Origin: Fibrobacter sp. UWB10
Lineage (GTDB): Bacteria; Fibrobacterota; Fibrobacteria; Fibrobacterales; Fibrobacteraceae
Assembly: GCF_900182935.1 (NCBI RefSeq)
Contig: NZ_FXUE01000003.1
Location: 329,685-393,684, forward strand
Length of the DNA: 64,000 nucleotides
Reading direction: 5' to 3'
Shown here piece by piece: positions 28,401 to 34,339 of the stretch. The notes beneath the pieces were generated by a model. It saw only the letters and a list, made by a program, of their open reading frames with translations, did no database searches and was not told the origin of the DNA. Both the position numbers and the translations under genes were made by a program. Position 1 is the stretch's first letter; each line of letters begins with the position of its first letter.

Positions 28401-30984
28401 CAACTTCGCGAACGCCTCTACCGACGCGGATGCGGCGCTGATGAACGCGGGCCTCATGACCACGGCCCCGAACGCCCAGTGCGACAACAGGCTCGAAGTC
28501 GTGGTGGATGGCCTTGCCCAGTACTTTACGGAATACAGGGTGGTGGTCTATCTGGATATACCGGATTCCCATTCCGCGTACGAGCACAGCGTCCGCAAGG
28601 TGAGCCTGTATGTGGGCGACTCCAGTGCTGCCCTGCAGAGCTTCTATGTGGACGATGCCGAAGGCGAAAATTTTGACGGCGGCTACGAACGGGCCACAGC
28701 CACGACGGCATCCGCGGCAACCTACGCGAACTACGCCGTGTTCACGGTGTCTGCGGCCAATTTTGCCGACAACTTCCGCGTGGTTATCGAGGACGCGTTC
28801 CCCGACCAGCACCCCAACGGCAAGAACTTGCCGGGCATTGCGGCCATACAGGTGCGCGGCGACCTGCATGCGCAGGATGTGGCCGTGTCTACGCAGCTGA
28901 ACCTCGGCGGTGACGATACCGTCTCGACGGGTGGCGGCGACGACATCGTCGTGGGCGGTGCCGGTAGCGACTACATGGCGACCTTCGGCGAACTTGCGGG
29001 CGGCATACGTGACAACGACCTTGTGTTCGGCGATAGCGCCGAGGTGCGTTTCGAGGACCGCCTAGGCACTGGCGATACCATGGTGTCGTCTGCCCGTAGC
29101 CTTGACCCTGACGCGGACGACCTTGTGCAGGGAGTCTCGTTCGACGACCGTATCGTGACGGGTGACGGCAACGACACCGTTGTGGGCGGTCTCGGTGGCG
29201 ACAAGATTCTTGCGGGTAGCCAGTTCGAACTCACGCAGCTGGGCATCGCGCAGGCGTTCTATGGTGACGAGGCTACGGTGGAAAGCCTTGACGCCGCGAA
29301 CGGCCCTGCCGCCATCCGCGACCTGGAACAGCTCAAGGATACGACGGTGGAAGGCCGCAAGGTGCTGAGCGTCAACTTCACGACCCGCGACGCGGGCGAT
29401 TCTACCACGGCCTCGGGCCATGCGGGCGTGGTTCACGATACGGGCTGGAACAACCTCTACCTGTACAACGGCCACCTGTACACGCACGAGGGTAACGAGA
29501 ACTCGACTACGCCCGTGCTGCGCTACAGCGACGGCGGCACGGTCACAGACAGTTCCGTCGGCATATCCCTGACATCGTACGATTCGGGAACGACTGACCA
29601 GGGCCAGAACGGGAGCCTCGTGTTCCGCACCTCTACGGAGCTTGACGGCGACACGGCCAACAGCCGCCTGTTCGCGGGCTACACGGCCGCCCAGCAACAG
29701 CAGGACATCCATGTTTCGCTCACGAACCTTTCTTCGTTCCGTGGCGCGGGCGGGACCTGCGATGTGTATGTGTACCTGGGTGCTGACGACTCCGACACGG
29801 ACGCCCACAGCCACATCTACGAAATCCAGGGTTCCGAGGATGGTAGCCGCTACCTGAACGACTGGAAGGGTCACGCCTTTGACGGCGACTATCGCGAGGC
29901 GACCTGTAGGAACCGTAGCGATGCGCTCGCGAACCTTGCCGTGGGAGCCACCCCCATGGTGGAACTCATCGGCAACTACGTCGTGTTCCACGGTGTTGCG
30001 GGCGATACCTTCGACCTGTATATCCGCAACCTGCACACGGAAGGCGGCCAGTGGCCTATGAACATGCCGGTGATTGCGGCCATCCAGGTGGTGGCGGGCT
30101 CGGGCAGGGCCGATGCCGCCGTGGGTGGCGACCATGACCGCGACCTCGTATTTGGCGACAGCGCTGCGCTCACCTTCGACATGGATGTGCCGTATGCTGC
30201 CGGGGAAGACCTCGCGGACTTCGCGAACATCAACCGGGTGAACGGGGCTTCTTCTGTGGCGCTTGACGATGGCCTCTATGCCCTCGGTGCCGATGATGCC
30301 ATTTACACGGGCATGGACCGCGACGTGGTGGTGGCGGGCGAAGGGCTCGATACGGTGACACTCGGCTCGGGCGACGATGTCGCCCTTGGCGACAACGCCT
30401 CGCTGGTGCTGGAGCACAACAACCCCGTGGGCGTGTTCCGCCCCGATGTGGAAACTGTGCTCGAAAGCAACAACTACCAGGCCGACACTGCGGCATACCT
30501 GGGTTCGCCCACGGTGGATGCCGGGGATATCCAGGACAAGTTCGAGGATGGCGATGTGCCGGGAGTGACGCTCGAAGCGTCTGCAAACGGCGGCACGGAT
30601 ACATTCACCGATGCGACCGACAAGGACTGGACCGTGCAGCAGGAAGTGACTCCGGGCACGATTTCGCGCACGATTGACATTTCTTCGGGTGCGCAGGTGA
30701 TTACCTTTGCCGAGGGAGAAACGGTGCTGCTGGTAAGCGACACCTGGCCCGGCAAGGACAATCCGTGGTGGAATCCGAACATCGTGTTGATTTCTGATGG
30801 TCTGGGCCATAGCGTCCCCGCCCTTGCATGGGAGTGGGACGTGAACGGCACAACTATGACGGCCTCGACGCAGGAAGGCTACTACTTCACCGTAGATATT
30901 CCCGACACTCCCAATGGCGATAACCGCTACGAAATTCGCGTGACCGCACTCGCCGCAGGCACCGCCGTCATTTCTATCGGGTAG
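16426..30984 (+). CDS. Giant LEPR-motif RTX-like surface/secreted protein 1 (4,852 aa)
   Basis: The N-terminus has EALEPRWMMDG (residues 17-27), the LEPR-type motif of giant bacterial proteins, and no hydrophobic signal peptide. About 2,300 residues of beta-rich sequence follow, with VLRDSMRNVPFIGDRI and an EF-hand loop DPNNDGKIRLGE (2193-2204). Glycine/aspartate RTX-type calcium repeats lie at about 2430-2560, 2670-2745 and later. A Calx-beta-like part lies near 3145-3290. Two related beta domains of about 240 residues sit near 3905-4150 and 4310-4560, separated by (N/R)DLVFGD repeats. A final domain (about 4735-4852) is shared with giant 2. Ribosome-binding site ACGGAG. The first half is AT-rich and the part after about 24420 GC-rich. 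Likely exported by the HlyD/TolC parts in the window and folding on calcium outside the cell. Adhesion is the best functional guess. Confidence 0.85.
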   Translation: MAKKNPNDKNLNNYKIEALEPRWMMDGNQWGSEILSSGYDVVESASASYEKWESTKIDTVTLKDENSGEMSFASIKDFLDNENILETGMNWVKDRVGAAWNRVLADNNLDSTSVVSAADVFDELDGTLNDKDGWQFTISCGTNDFTVSATFNKYYEVPDDTFLIADLKNFAGVDLKLIPLDSEKALHVTGSFSCKFDGQESVSYTTKPNLNAEIAFKQIISNQVDLEDLEDDYGLEQNPSYYGTQGNAFNYISVADSPNDDVSDYSAKVGMNLGSVSQKVTKTHSGDLNFYTGIVNDSTTQILKGPNEENLFSNVYVKLIYDESQRVWKWNDNVIAALENFDMGLVLRKLSDLSQWLQLNSTATSENPTPLLYDSFNGILNQNASENACLPKLLSEVIEKAPSTLVGLYQCAQKFSYTFLTYDSTSKKLVIPFRLKLQMPGSTDQTQLVDAEIETVVSLATKALTDRGFVVRDNKSLDLTTKNIILSFDLVVDLGDVSSSKVSKDSKIVEFLNENAFENTFGTNCVIADNGLGFAFPDSSTYKAKDDVQGIYFTVSTTPKDAYAYSDAYITFNSDFLAAVNEDEEIELILKKNGDSDVKQSFCFHASGSIEELASAIQAELATNEKYLEHKKATVRYVGNYLIITNLAKDFYVASLEVDDEKATINESSTQPVFVEVSKKMPIAIPSAGTITLSISGVDDVVISPNFSGAKNEEDVVRVLNQCLNDLQGNDKKFVAELRDGKVAFRTTGAYCASSFTVSGSNLSEIGFVQNLTSNNSCLEIIVERDNDNKEFKANVNFDDWWLSSEGLSQRTVGNLLSKICGTSFVGDQETVSDVLSFDENTLKIAGTNSYTIKSIKNCNGFSLASLLGIAGENTADVPADFTVDVWKLDAEESILYKNFELSFEQTLTGNAEIDANLGLIRSQFKKDNVNLEHTITLSINAEPGANESFELPDYRLNATQEIINKKFDEVVSSYNNLCSLASNLSLNPITLSSLETFFQLINTIEQFQSSIYDFKQIVDNSWNNLNSIKYKSYTSAIQSLAQSYNGFVTDFENVCQCIECINVDSFKQILANPVGSNQSLNLTNLSNLLEELEGIIEDINSLDVSTILNDVKTSLLSVVQTIKSDYEQGASVIVSKTQGGTLVLEEVDSCKLGSISLRDLSSVEELVSDNVSSLSNGVLANQNVLDAWSVTSAHDVLNLLGNEFGEKFLGKPKIGETSTTFDGLVSESLLSSKIPFIDHSFIELAGLDTKLYELYNLMNKAESLTLQDFVEQLSARTGIGCVLSMIESNETYAVVLNFGWSYAIMDKKITLGNLGGPSSFIGGGIDVTLNGHLNFNLQAKVVYSNGNVSIVFDQTNPLVDASFTIAQNPLSGKINVNIDGEQSLSLLEITGGSYIDVEASCKFGFGTNTFFECKEASLKVDGLLNLSLLGADAGSIEIGSSYGNNSINLLNLGDLSSLTPQLIYLSETDEEADTIKGNSPIYVDLHKLDISLSRFNLFDNLALVGDGLSQLLRKAISGLNSEVLRDSMRNVPFIGDRIIAAADCLTRLDSDFVEPLRKFLNSTRNVDEVVIAEKLYDILSQYNLFATELDRPLANLENGATETWADKQFTHCYNGIQYYKNEDEAGWRLRLGGQYELDRNADFDLGFPGLGLRSEGGLKITLGWMLDIGFGVNKNTGAFILLSNGKEFWSGEGENKTLNRSTSGVDYEENKEGLTNHVGDDLKVWITVSTNDGFEIDGSLGFLQMTATGHNFTGASAYLGVDLNDGRNDKTVDAETDGKDDYGKDSVINIYSLASELSVEANLLASVNIDGLELELGIGDGSSAFPKLTAELNLDWSASIGGGENNGLKLLSLSNPTFDAGSFISNTFGSVVKRIQSVIGPIQPLIDFLQAEIPVLNKLPAGKIRITVLDLIKMYGSKNDMDFGFLDDIIAINRIVKLFNEGSNNNLSNDLLLKLPDLILYEDADGYDSSNGDRRKRSDANISSINFLNGFSDNLDSYIQTLRETFTLSSATNTFDWGNYQSKFNDIMSGLNGVINENPRASSSASASFSTSGGGGFAFPILTNPLTEIVGLFLGRESTLVTYDMSPLKFDFDWKNSYPIVGPLCADIGFNFGACIDLEFGYDTHGLRRWRESDYKNYAALIDGFYIADWNDDGKDLAEVVFHSGITAGASIAGRAGVNVGLNLDVNLDFKDPNNDGKIRLGEMADMLKTNPIMIFDASADIEVEAYAYLDYFFGRKKWTLWSSDAFELFDTASKKSNTPTLVSDNGDYLVVNVGDFAAGRNSGNLSDGDDVVTIEFTGAKKFKVSWGNYSSEEISLDKDSSNPKKGICVYAGKGRDTITIKSSKDVNVSADVVVYGGDGEDLIDASGLSLAADGNAILIGNGSLDVIKGAGGLGNNFIFGEIARFVKDDDKVKLAEAYPDVASAETNVLFGGAGKNFIFGGAGSDILYAGDFAETTNYLFGDGGRIEYNEDNLLEVSRYDLFDEGGDDLIYGSVNDDKLYGGAGTDWIEGLEGDDEIYGGQGNDILIGGNGTDKIYGYDGADVIFGDTPAEPNMVIAGAGDTVGILPYDYLSSDYYDSKSSHPLFSSAGLVLTTPQQHFVNLPFEKIKSIVYSGEQINVNKLTVLSKILGLNEEELKTNDSYDTTKIESAILSKLSKVQDNEGLSNSTDYIYGGNGSDIIFGDDGADGASASGGNDVIEGGADNDFIDGDAGDDRITGGSGEDVIYGGQGNDILDGGAGNDIVFGDDGINGFATDQKGTSDLFAYQEDSEARKNQGLVFGDTINSFVNNFGIKADAKSNTSGGADTIIAGNGSDIVDGQSGDDSYIVNMMGGGNRAYTNVMDSGENDASDSLTINGTVNADEFLIRASDLGLGMVASLPEIQTDPNSPASRTQIERVNFWNVGVEKTGVENLAVNAGAGDDKISIDGTLSTISIDAGAGNDMVTVGQMFDSKRTTDANLSNVQPKDVFGTTETTQGYLSNGVEHATSIVGGEGNDTFNVLHNKAAVSLSGGLGNDTFNVAMFQEKHEDETTSIVENGPVTLIGGAGIDKMSIAGSEGDDTFVISHGRIFGEGIDVQTVSIEDKNVYGGDGDDSFYVLDSETKEITKLYGNKGNDSFYNGGVGSADMPAFLTATAVDSGAINVVFVNANDTTKVLDTPTAVLPENGNAVDAYRVKLDRAPKAGETVTVTVFAPGATTEAHGRGDREIWLVDGSGNLCKSLSFKFAATATGDGVVAWNSPQLVKVKAIGDAVREGDDYFSLLHNVSLTATQTNVEASVVKTCKNALVFLDEPGTQTTVDNKFSVTQEVVVTASTGNEVAVDNLSLPPATSGISAWYMQDGAPVFIDAGRLSIDEDVLKININSLGLTPGTRIYFNYQHSEVLLDDESIVQMAYSTEGMTDMLEFTSADDGTKNSVCAESLLGTIDADNARYVYRTAGTQIIILDKVSLKPVSLKGNVSFQPVDGSIVYPQVTIYDEENSFQNVSKEEIAQHMQDNTIENIKGALYEDGMGKEFSLGDVGPAMLRYGTSTTPTTNDEKNAASAEDLAAWAAAAQAAAQFDESQSVDRVFTNNMGNAKAGVKNDLQALESVGTIDQSVIPVAGGSPVILNSLPDVQKQADTEWFNSDSESLRFTHKDLAATDENRINTGNMEYGEYNLGTGADTVDIYKSIYREDGFQTFTVMNSGEGGDTINVHSYQDGEDDQLVINAGEGNDTVAATGANVIKEGLIVFGGLGDDSIDIDSDSSLVFGDRGQVLYHDDDGNVVTRLGDDRTGTPGVDEEDEEWNAGGSDYATGKNKDSEAYWQTDGVRRGPSIARTVTENQGGNDVITLADGRNVVFGGVNATRTVPADASEHENENEVISTGNGNDLVFGDDGYATFGGHASIAEALGQDNAPEVRTEATLSFNFQGASQTGLDSAAVAGALNATHGDDYRSANWNNVGGNLAGTYGNDDREVVRFDDGTRASAVSVSYGGIESHRNTDTDNRINLQAYGHNFANASTDADAALMNAGLMTTAPNAQCDNRLEVVVDGLAQYFTEYRVVVYLDIPDSHSAYEHSVRKVSLYVGDSSAALQSFYVDDAEGENFDGGYERATATTASAATYANYAVFTVSAANFADNFRVVIEDAFPDQHPNGKNLPGIAAIQVRGDLHAQDVAVSTQLNLGGDDTVSTGGGDDIVVGGAGSDYMATFGELAGGIRDNDLVFGDSAEVRFEDRLGTGDTMVSSARSLDPDADDLVQGVSFDDRIVTGDGNDTVVGGLGGDKILAGSQFELTQLGIAQAFYGDEATVESLDAANGPAAIRDLEQLKDTTVEGRKVLSVNFTTRDAGDSTTASGHAGVVHDTGWNNLYLYNGHLYTHEGNENSTTPVLRYSDGGTVTDSSVGISLTSYDSGTTDQGQNGSLVFRTSTELDGDTANSRLFAGYTAAQQQQDIHVSLTNLSSFRGAGGTCDVYVYLGADDSDTDAHSHIYEIQGSEDGSRYLNDWKGHAFDGDYREATCRNRSDALANLAVGATPMVELIGNYVVFHGVAGDTFDLYIRNLHTEGGQWPMNMPVIAAIQVVAGSGRADAAVGGDHDRDLVFGDSAALTFDMDVPYAAGEDLADFANINRVNGASSVALDDGLYALGADDAIYTGMDRDVVVAGEGLDTVTLGSGDDVALGDNASLVLEHNNPVGVFRPDVETVLESNNYQADTAAYLGSPTVDAGDIQDKFEDGDVPGVTLEASANGGTDTFTDATDKDWTVQQEVTPGTISRTIDISSGAQVITFAEGETVLLVSDTWPGKDNPWWNPNIVLISDGLGHSVPALAWEWDVNGTTMTASTQEGYYFTVDIPDTPNGDNRYEIRVTALAAGTAVISIG
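27388..27461 (+). repeat. 74-nt tract identical to giant gene 2 (56081-56154)
   Basis: Exact identity begins at AACCTGGGTACGGGCGCGGA and ends at the C before the first difference. Upstream of the tract the two giant genes differ strongly in bases though not in protein. This marks a conversion or exchange boundary. Confidence 0.9.
27799..27878 (+). repeat. 80-nt tract identical to giant gene 2 (56495-56574)
   Basis: Exact 80-base identity beginning ACAGGCAAGAACAAGGATTC, including all third codon positions, follows a 60-base stretch that differs between the two genes. This patchiness fits gene conversion between paralogues. Confidence 0.9.
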
Positions 30985-31007
30985 TTTTTACTAATTTTGG
31001 AGCGCAA

Positions 31008-32252
31008 ATGCATATGAAGAAATTGGTAATAAAAGACATCGGTCCGATACAAAGTGTTTCTTTGGACTTGAAAAAGATAAACGTCGTAATTGGTCCACAG
31101 AGTGCAGGAAAAAGCTGCATTTTGAAAATAGCCTGTTTCTGTGCCTGGGCAGAAAAACGCATCTTGCTGGAACAGGGGAAAAATGGCTTTGCAAACTTTA
31201 GCTATGTCATTGATAATCTAATCGTATTCCATAAACTGGATGGTTATATCCGTTATGGAAGTCTTATTGAATATAAATCCGATTATGTTCATTTTATTTG
31301 CGATTTCAGTAAATCGACATTTGACTTGACTATATTTGAAGGTTGTTGGCGATACAAGCGAAGTAAGATTTCTTATATACCCTCGGAAAGAAATCTTGTT
31401 GCGGCTATTCCCAACTGGTTTGAGGTAAAGTTCGATAATACGAATATCCGAAACTTTATCGCAGACTGGAATGGTGTCAGGGGCATGTATAGTCCTGGCA
31501 ATATGCTTGATATTTTAGATTTGAATGTCAAATACTACTATGATGCGGAAGCATCTAGGGATTATGTCTTGCTTGGTGATGGGAACAAGGTTAACTTGAC
31601 GAATGCATCTAGTGGATTGCAGTCCGTTATCCCAATGTGGGCTTACCTGAAGTTCCTTTTTGATGAACAGTATTCTGCCAAGTTGCCTTCCAATATCGTA
31701 AGTGATAGTGAAAACGAATCGGTGCTTTTCCATATATACGAAAAACGCTACAAAAAATCCCTGGAAGTGCTTGCAAGTGAAGACGATCGATATTTTGGAA
31801 AAGTCGGTCGCTTGACATTGCCCTTTAAGTCTCAAAAAGACTATAAGGAATGTTTGAAACTATACGAGAACTTTACTCGAACTGCGTATTCGGATATATA
31901 CCTGGAAGAACCCGAGCAGAATCTATTCCCGCTTACGCAGGTTGAACTTGTGCAAAGTCTTCTGAAAAATGCTTCGATGCATTCTGACGGATTGTTTATT
32001 GCGACGCACAGTCCCTACCTTTTATATGCGATTAACAATTATATGCTTGGATATATTGTTCGCGACAGATTGCAGGATGATGACCGAAAGGATTGTTTTG
32101 TAGATCCCCAAAATGTAGCTGCATGGGAATTACGTGATGGGACTGTAACCCCGCTACAAGATGAAGATGGACTCATTCGAGGCAATTACTTTGACCGCGT
32201 AATGAAGCGTGTGATGAACGAATTTTCCAACTATGCCGCATACTATGGCTAA
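31008..32252 (+). CDS. AAA family ATPase (OLD/ABC-type), putative defence protein
   Basis: 414 residues. Walker A is IGPQSAGKSC (about 28-37), a signature-like NASSGLQSV precedes the Walker B IYLEEPEQNLFP (about 298-309), and LFIATHSPYLLYAIN is the H-loop. This is the ABC-type ATPase arrangement found in OLD-like and related defence proteins, with no transmembrane part. GGAG precedes the ATG; a second ATG two codons on is equally possible. It overlaps the next gene by 20 nt. It lies 23 nt after the first giant with no terminator between, so it may be co-transcribed. Confidence 0.82.
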   Translation: MHMKKLVIKDIGPIQSVSLDLKKINVVIGPQSAGKSCILKIACFCAWAEKRILLEQGKNGFANFSYVIDNLIVFHKLDGYIRYGSLIEYKSDYVHFICDFSKSTFDLTIFEGCWRYKRSKISYIPSERNLVAAIPNWFEVKFDNTNIRNFIADWNGVRGMYSPGNMLDILDLNVKYYYDAEASRDYVLLGDGNKVNLTNASSGLQSVIPMWAYLKFLFDEQYSAKLPSNIVSDSENESVLFHIYEKRYKKSLEVLASEDDRYFGKVGRLTLPFKSQKDYKECLKLYENFTRTAYSDIYLEEPEQNLFPLTQVELVQSLLKNASMHSDGLFIATHSPYLLYAINNYMLGYIVRDRLQDDDRKDCFVDPQNVAAWELRDGTVTPLQDEDGLIRGNYFDRVMKRVMNEFSNYAAYYG

Positions 32253-32835
32253 CATTGTTGATAAATTTGAACACGCCCACGAATATCAAAATGACGTGTG
32301 GGTCGCCGATTATACGGAACGGACGCGTTTCGAACCGGAGAGCGCAAAAAAGGGTGTCTGCGTCTCGGAATCCGAGTTTGACGATATAAAGTCATTCCAT
32401 TTGCAGAATCCCAAACATGTTGTAATCTATGGTGTTAATTTTGAAGAGCATCCACATTTCTTTCCTAAAAAAAAGAAGAATTGCGAATGCCTTTTCAAAC
32501 CGAGAGATGTTGTCGATGGTGGATTTTTACTTCTTTGTGAATTGAAGTATTGTAGAGCCCATAACATTGAGGAAAATGTCGATAAGGCTTACGAACAGCT
32601 TAAGTCAACCTGGTCGCTTTTGGAAAGCCGGCAAATCTTCGATAGAAACCACTGCAAGAGTTTTCTCAATATATCTGTTCCAGACCATAGCGATAAATCG
32701 CCTTTCAGGTCCTTCACGGCAAGCCAGGATGAAGAACTGAAGTGGCTGAAGAAATATAAGATAAATTTGCTTGGCGAGAAAGACCTTTTGATTCTTGATA
32801 AGGGCGTTGTCAGAATCCCGGAAACGGAAATATAG
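32233..32835 (+). CDS. Putative PD-(D/E)xK nuclease partner of the upstream AAA ATPase
   Basis: 200 residues. The central block RDVVDGGFLLLCELKYC has Asp95, Glu103 and Lys105 in the D-x7-E-x-K spacing of PD-(D/E)xK nucleases, followed by a helix (ENVDKAYEQLKSTWSLLE) with the expected polar face. It overlaps the ATPase gene by 20 nt, which suggests coupled translation and a two-protein complex. No ribosome-binding site is obvious at 32233 or at the next ATG (32245). I do not know a named system with exactly this partner. The call rests on motif spacing and context. Confidence 0.6.
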   Translation: MPHTMANIVDKFEHAHEYQNDVWVADYTERTRFEPESAKKGVCVSESEFDDIKSFHLQNPKHVVIYGVNFEEHPHFFPKKKKNCECLFKPRDVVDGGFLLLCELKYCRAHNIEENVDKAYEQLKSTWSLLESRQIFDRNHCKSFLNISVPDHSDKSPFRSFTASQDEELKWLKKYKINLLGEKDLLILDKGVVRIPETEI

Positions 32836-32842
32836 ACTAGCC

Positions 32843-34339
32843 CTATTCTGCGGTTAGGTCTTCGCGCAGCACGAGTCTATCGTTTTTCCAGGTTTCCAGG
32901 CCGTTCTGCAGTAGCAGTTTGCCCGTGGCCCGCATCAGCCGGACATCGATGATTCGGAGTGTTCGCATGTTTTCGAGCTGTCGGCGCTCCGCTTCGCGCA
33001 GGTCCTCTTCCACCTCGAAAATTTCGCGGTAGTTGCTCTTGCCCATGGCGAGTTTCTTGAATTCCTCTTCGAGTTCCTTCTGGTGGTATTCCACCGCAAT
33101 CTGCCCGTAGCGCCACTGTTCGCGGATTTCTTGCGCCCTATTCTGCAGAATCCTGTATTCCTCGAAGATTTGCGCCTGCAACAGCATGAGCCTTGTACGG
33201 GCGGCCCTCACGCTGTATTTCTGTGCCGATATGCGGTGCCGCTCGGCAACGCCGCCGAACAGCGGTATGTTTACCTCGATACCGCCAGCAAGCACGGTCT
33301 GGCGCTTGCCCTCGGTCTTGAAGTTCCTCACGGCCTCGCGGGCCTTGTCGTTCCTGCTCCTTATGCCGTAATTGCCCACGAGGTCCACGGTGGGGAGCCA
33401 GTCGGCCCGCCTTGCCGAAAGTTCCGATTCGCGGAGCATGACCTCGGCCCCTTGCGAGAGGTAGCCCGGATGCATGAGCGACATGGAATCCAGGAATGTG
33501 AGCGAATCTAGCCTTGCCGCCGAATCGGGGGCGAGGTCCGGGCGCATGGCGATGGGGCGGGGGTCGTGGATGTATTCGCCGGACGACAGCGTGAGCAACA
33601 GCGTGAGCCTTGCGCCGCGCAGCTTGTCGAGTGCGTCGAGCCTTGCCGACTCGCGGTCGGAATACTCCGCCACGGCCTTGCTATAGTCAAGGGGCGAAAG
33701 CAGACCCTGCTTGAGCCGCTTGCCCGCATCTTCCACGATGTCCTTTGCCACGCGGGCCGACTCGGTGGCCGAGGCCAGGAACCGGTCGGCGTAGTAGTAG
33801 TTCCAGTAGGCGTCGCAGAACTTTTCGAGGACATCGTTCAGGGCGTCGCGGTATTTCTGGTAGGCGAGTTCCCTGCGGAGCCTTGCCTGTTCCAGCTCGT
33901 TCGTGGCCGAGAAGAACAGCGGGCCGTCCTTCAGCAGGTGCTGGCGCAGCTCCCCGCCAAAATAGAGTTCCGAGGTGTAGTCGCTGTGCGTATAGGTGGC
34001 CTGGTTGAACCCCACGTTATATTCGGTGCCGGTGGGGAGCGCCCCCTGCACGCCTATCTTGTATTCTTCCTTTGTTTCCGTAAACAGTGCGCCGGGCCGC
34101 TCGGCGGTCTCCTTGAACGCGCGGCCCACGAGCCTTGGCTCGAACTTGCCGTAGGCCCCCGTGGCCGCCTCGGATTCCGAGAGCCATGCGAACTTCGCTT
34201 CCGTCACGTCGGCGTTGTTCGTGAGCACGGCCTGCAGGGCAGTCCCGAAATCCAGGTACAGCGAGTCGCCCTTTTCTTCGGCGGCAAGGGCGGCAACTAC
34301 TGCCAGGGTGGCGATGATGTTTACGGCGCGGAAACTCAT
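32843..34339 (-). CDS. TolC-family outer-membrane efflux/secretion protein
   Basis: 498 residues. A signal-peptide-like start (VNIIATLAVVAALAA) is followed by two repeats of the outer-membrane efflux domain. TolC features include the early block LDFGTALQAVLTNNADVTEA, long amphipathic helices with many Ala, Glu and Arg, and beta segments in EYKIGVQGALPTGTEYNVGF. It would form the outer-membrane channel and periplasmic tunnel. It is the last gene of a coupled run (4-nt overlap with the HlyD gene). No ABC transporter is nearby, which leaves its inner-membrane partner open; the M50-HlyD and GAF-HlyD proteins are candidates. Confidence 0.92.
   Translation of the reverse strand: MSFRAVNIIATLAVVAALAAEEKGDSLYLDFGTALQAVLTNNADVTEAKFAWLSESEAATGAYGKFEPRLVGRAFKETAERPGALFTETKEEYKIGVQGALPTGTEYNVGFNQATYTHSDYTSELYFGGELRQHLLKDGPLFFSATNELEQARLRRELAYQKYRDALNDVLEKFCDAYWNYYYADRFLASATESARVAKDIVEDAGKRLKQGLLSPLDYSKAVAEYSDRESARLDALDKLRGARLTLLLTLSSGEYIHDPRPIAMRPDLAPDSAARLDSLTFLDSMSLMHPGYLSQGAEVMLRESELSARRADWLPTVDLVGNYGIRSRNDKAREAVRNFKTEGKRQTVLAGGIEVNIPLFGGVAERHRISAQKYSVRAARTRLMLLQAQIFEEYRILQNRAQEIREQWRYGQIAVEYHQKELEEEFKKLAMGKSNYREIFEVEEDLREAERRQLENMRTLRIIDVRLMRATGKLLLQNGLETWKNDRLVLREDLTAE

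Noticed and set aside
26797..30810. Long minus-strand frames opposite the C-terminal part of giant 1 (690 and 582 codons), and similar ones opposite giant 2
   Set aside because: Composition is that of reversed Gly/Asp-rich repeats. The same antisense frames occur in both paralogues because the sense sequence is conserved.
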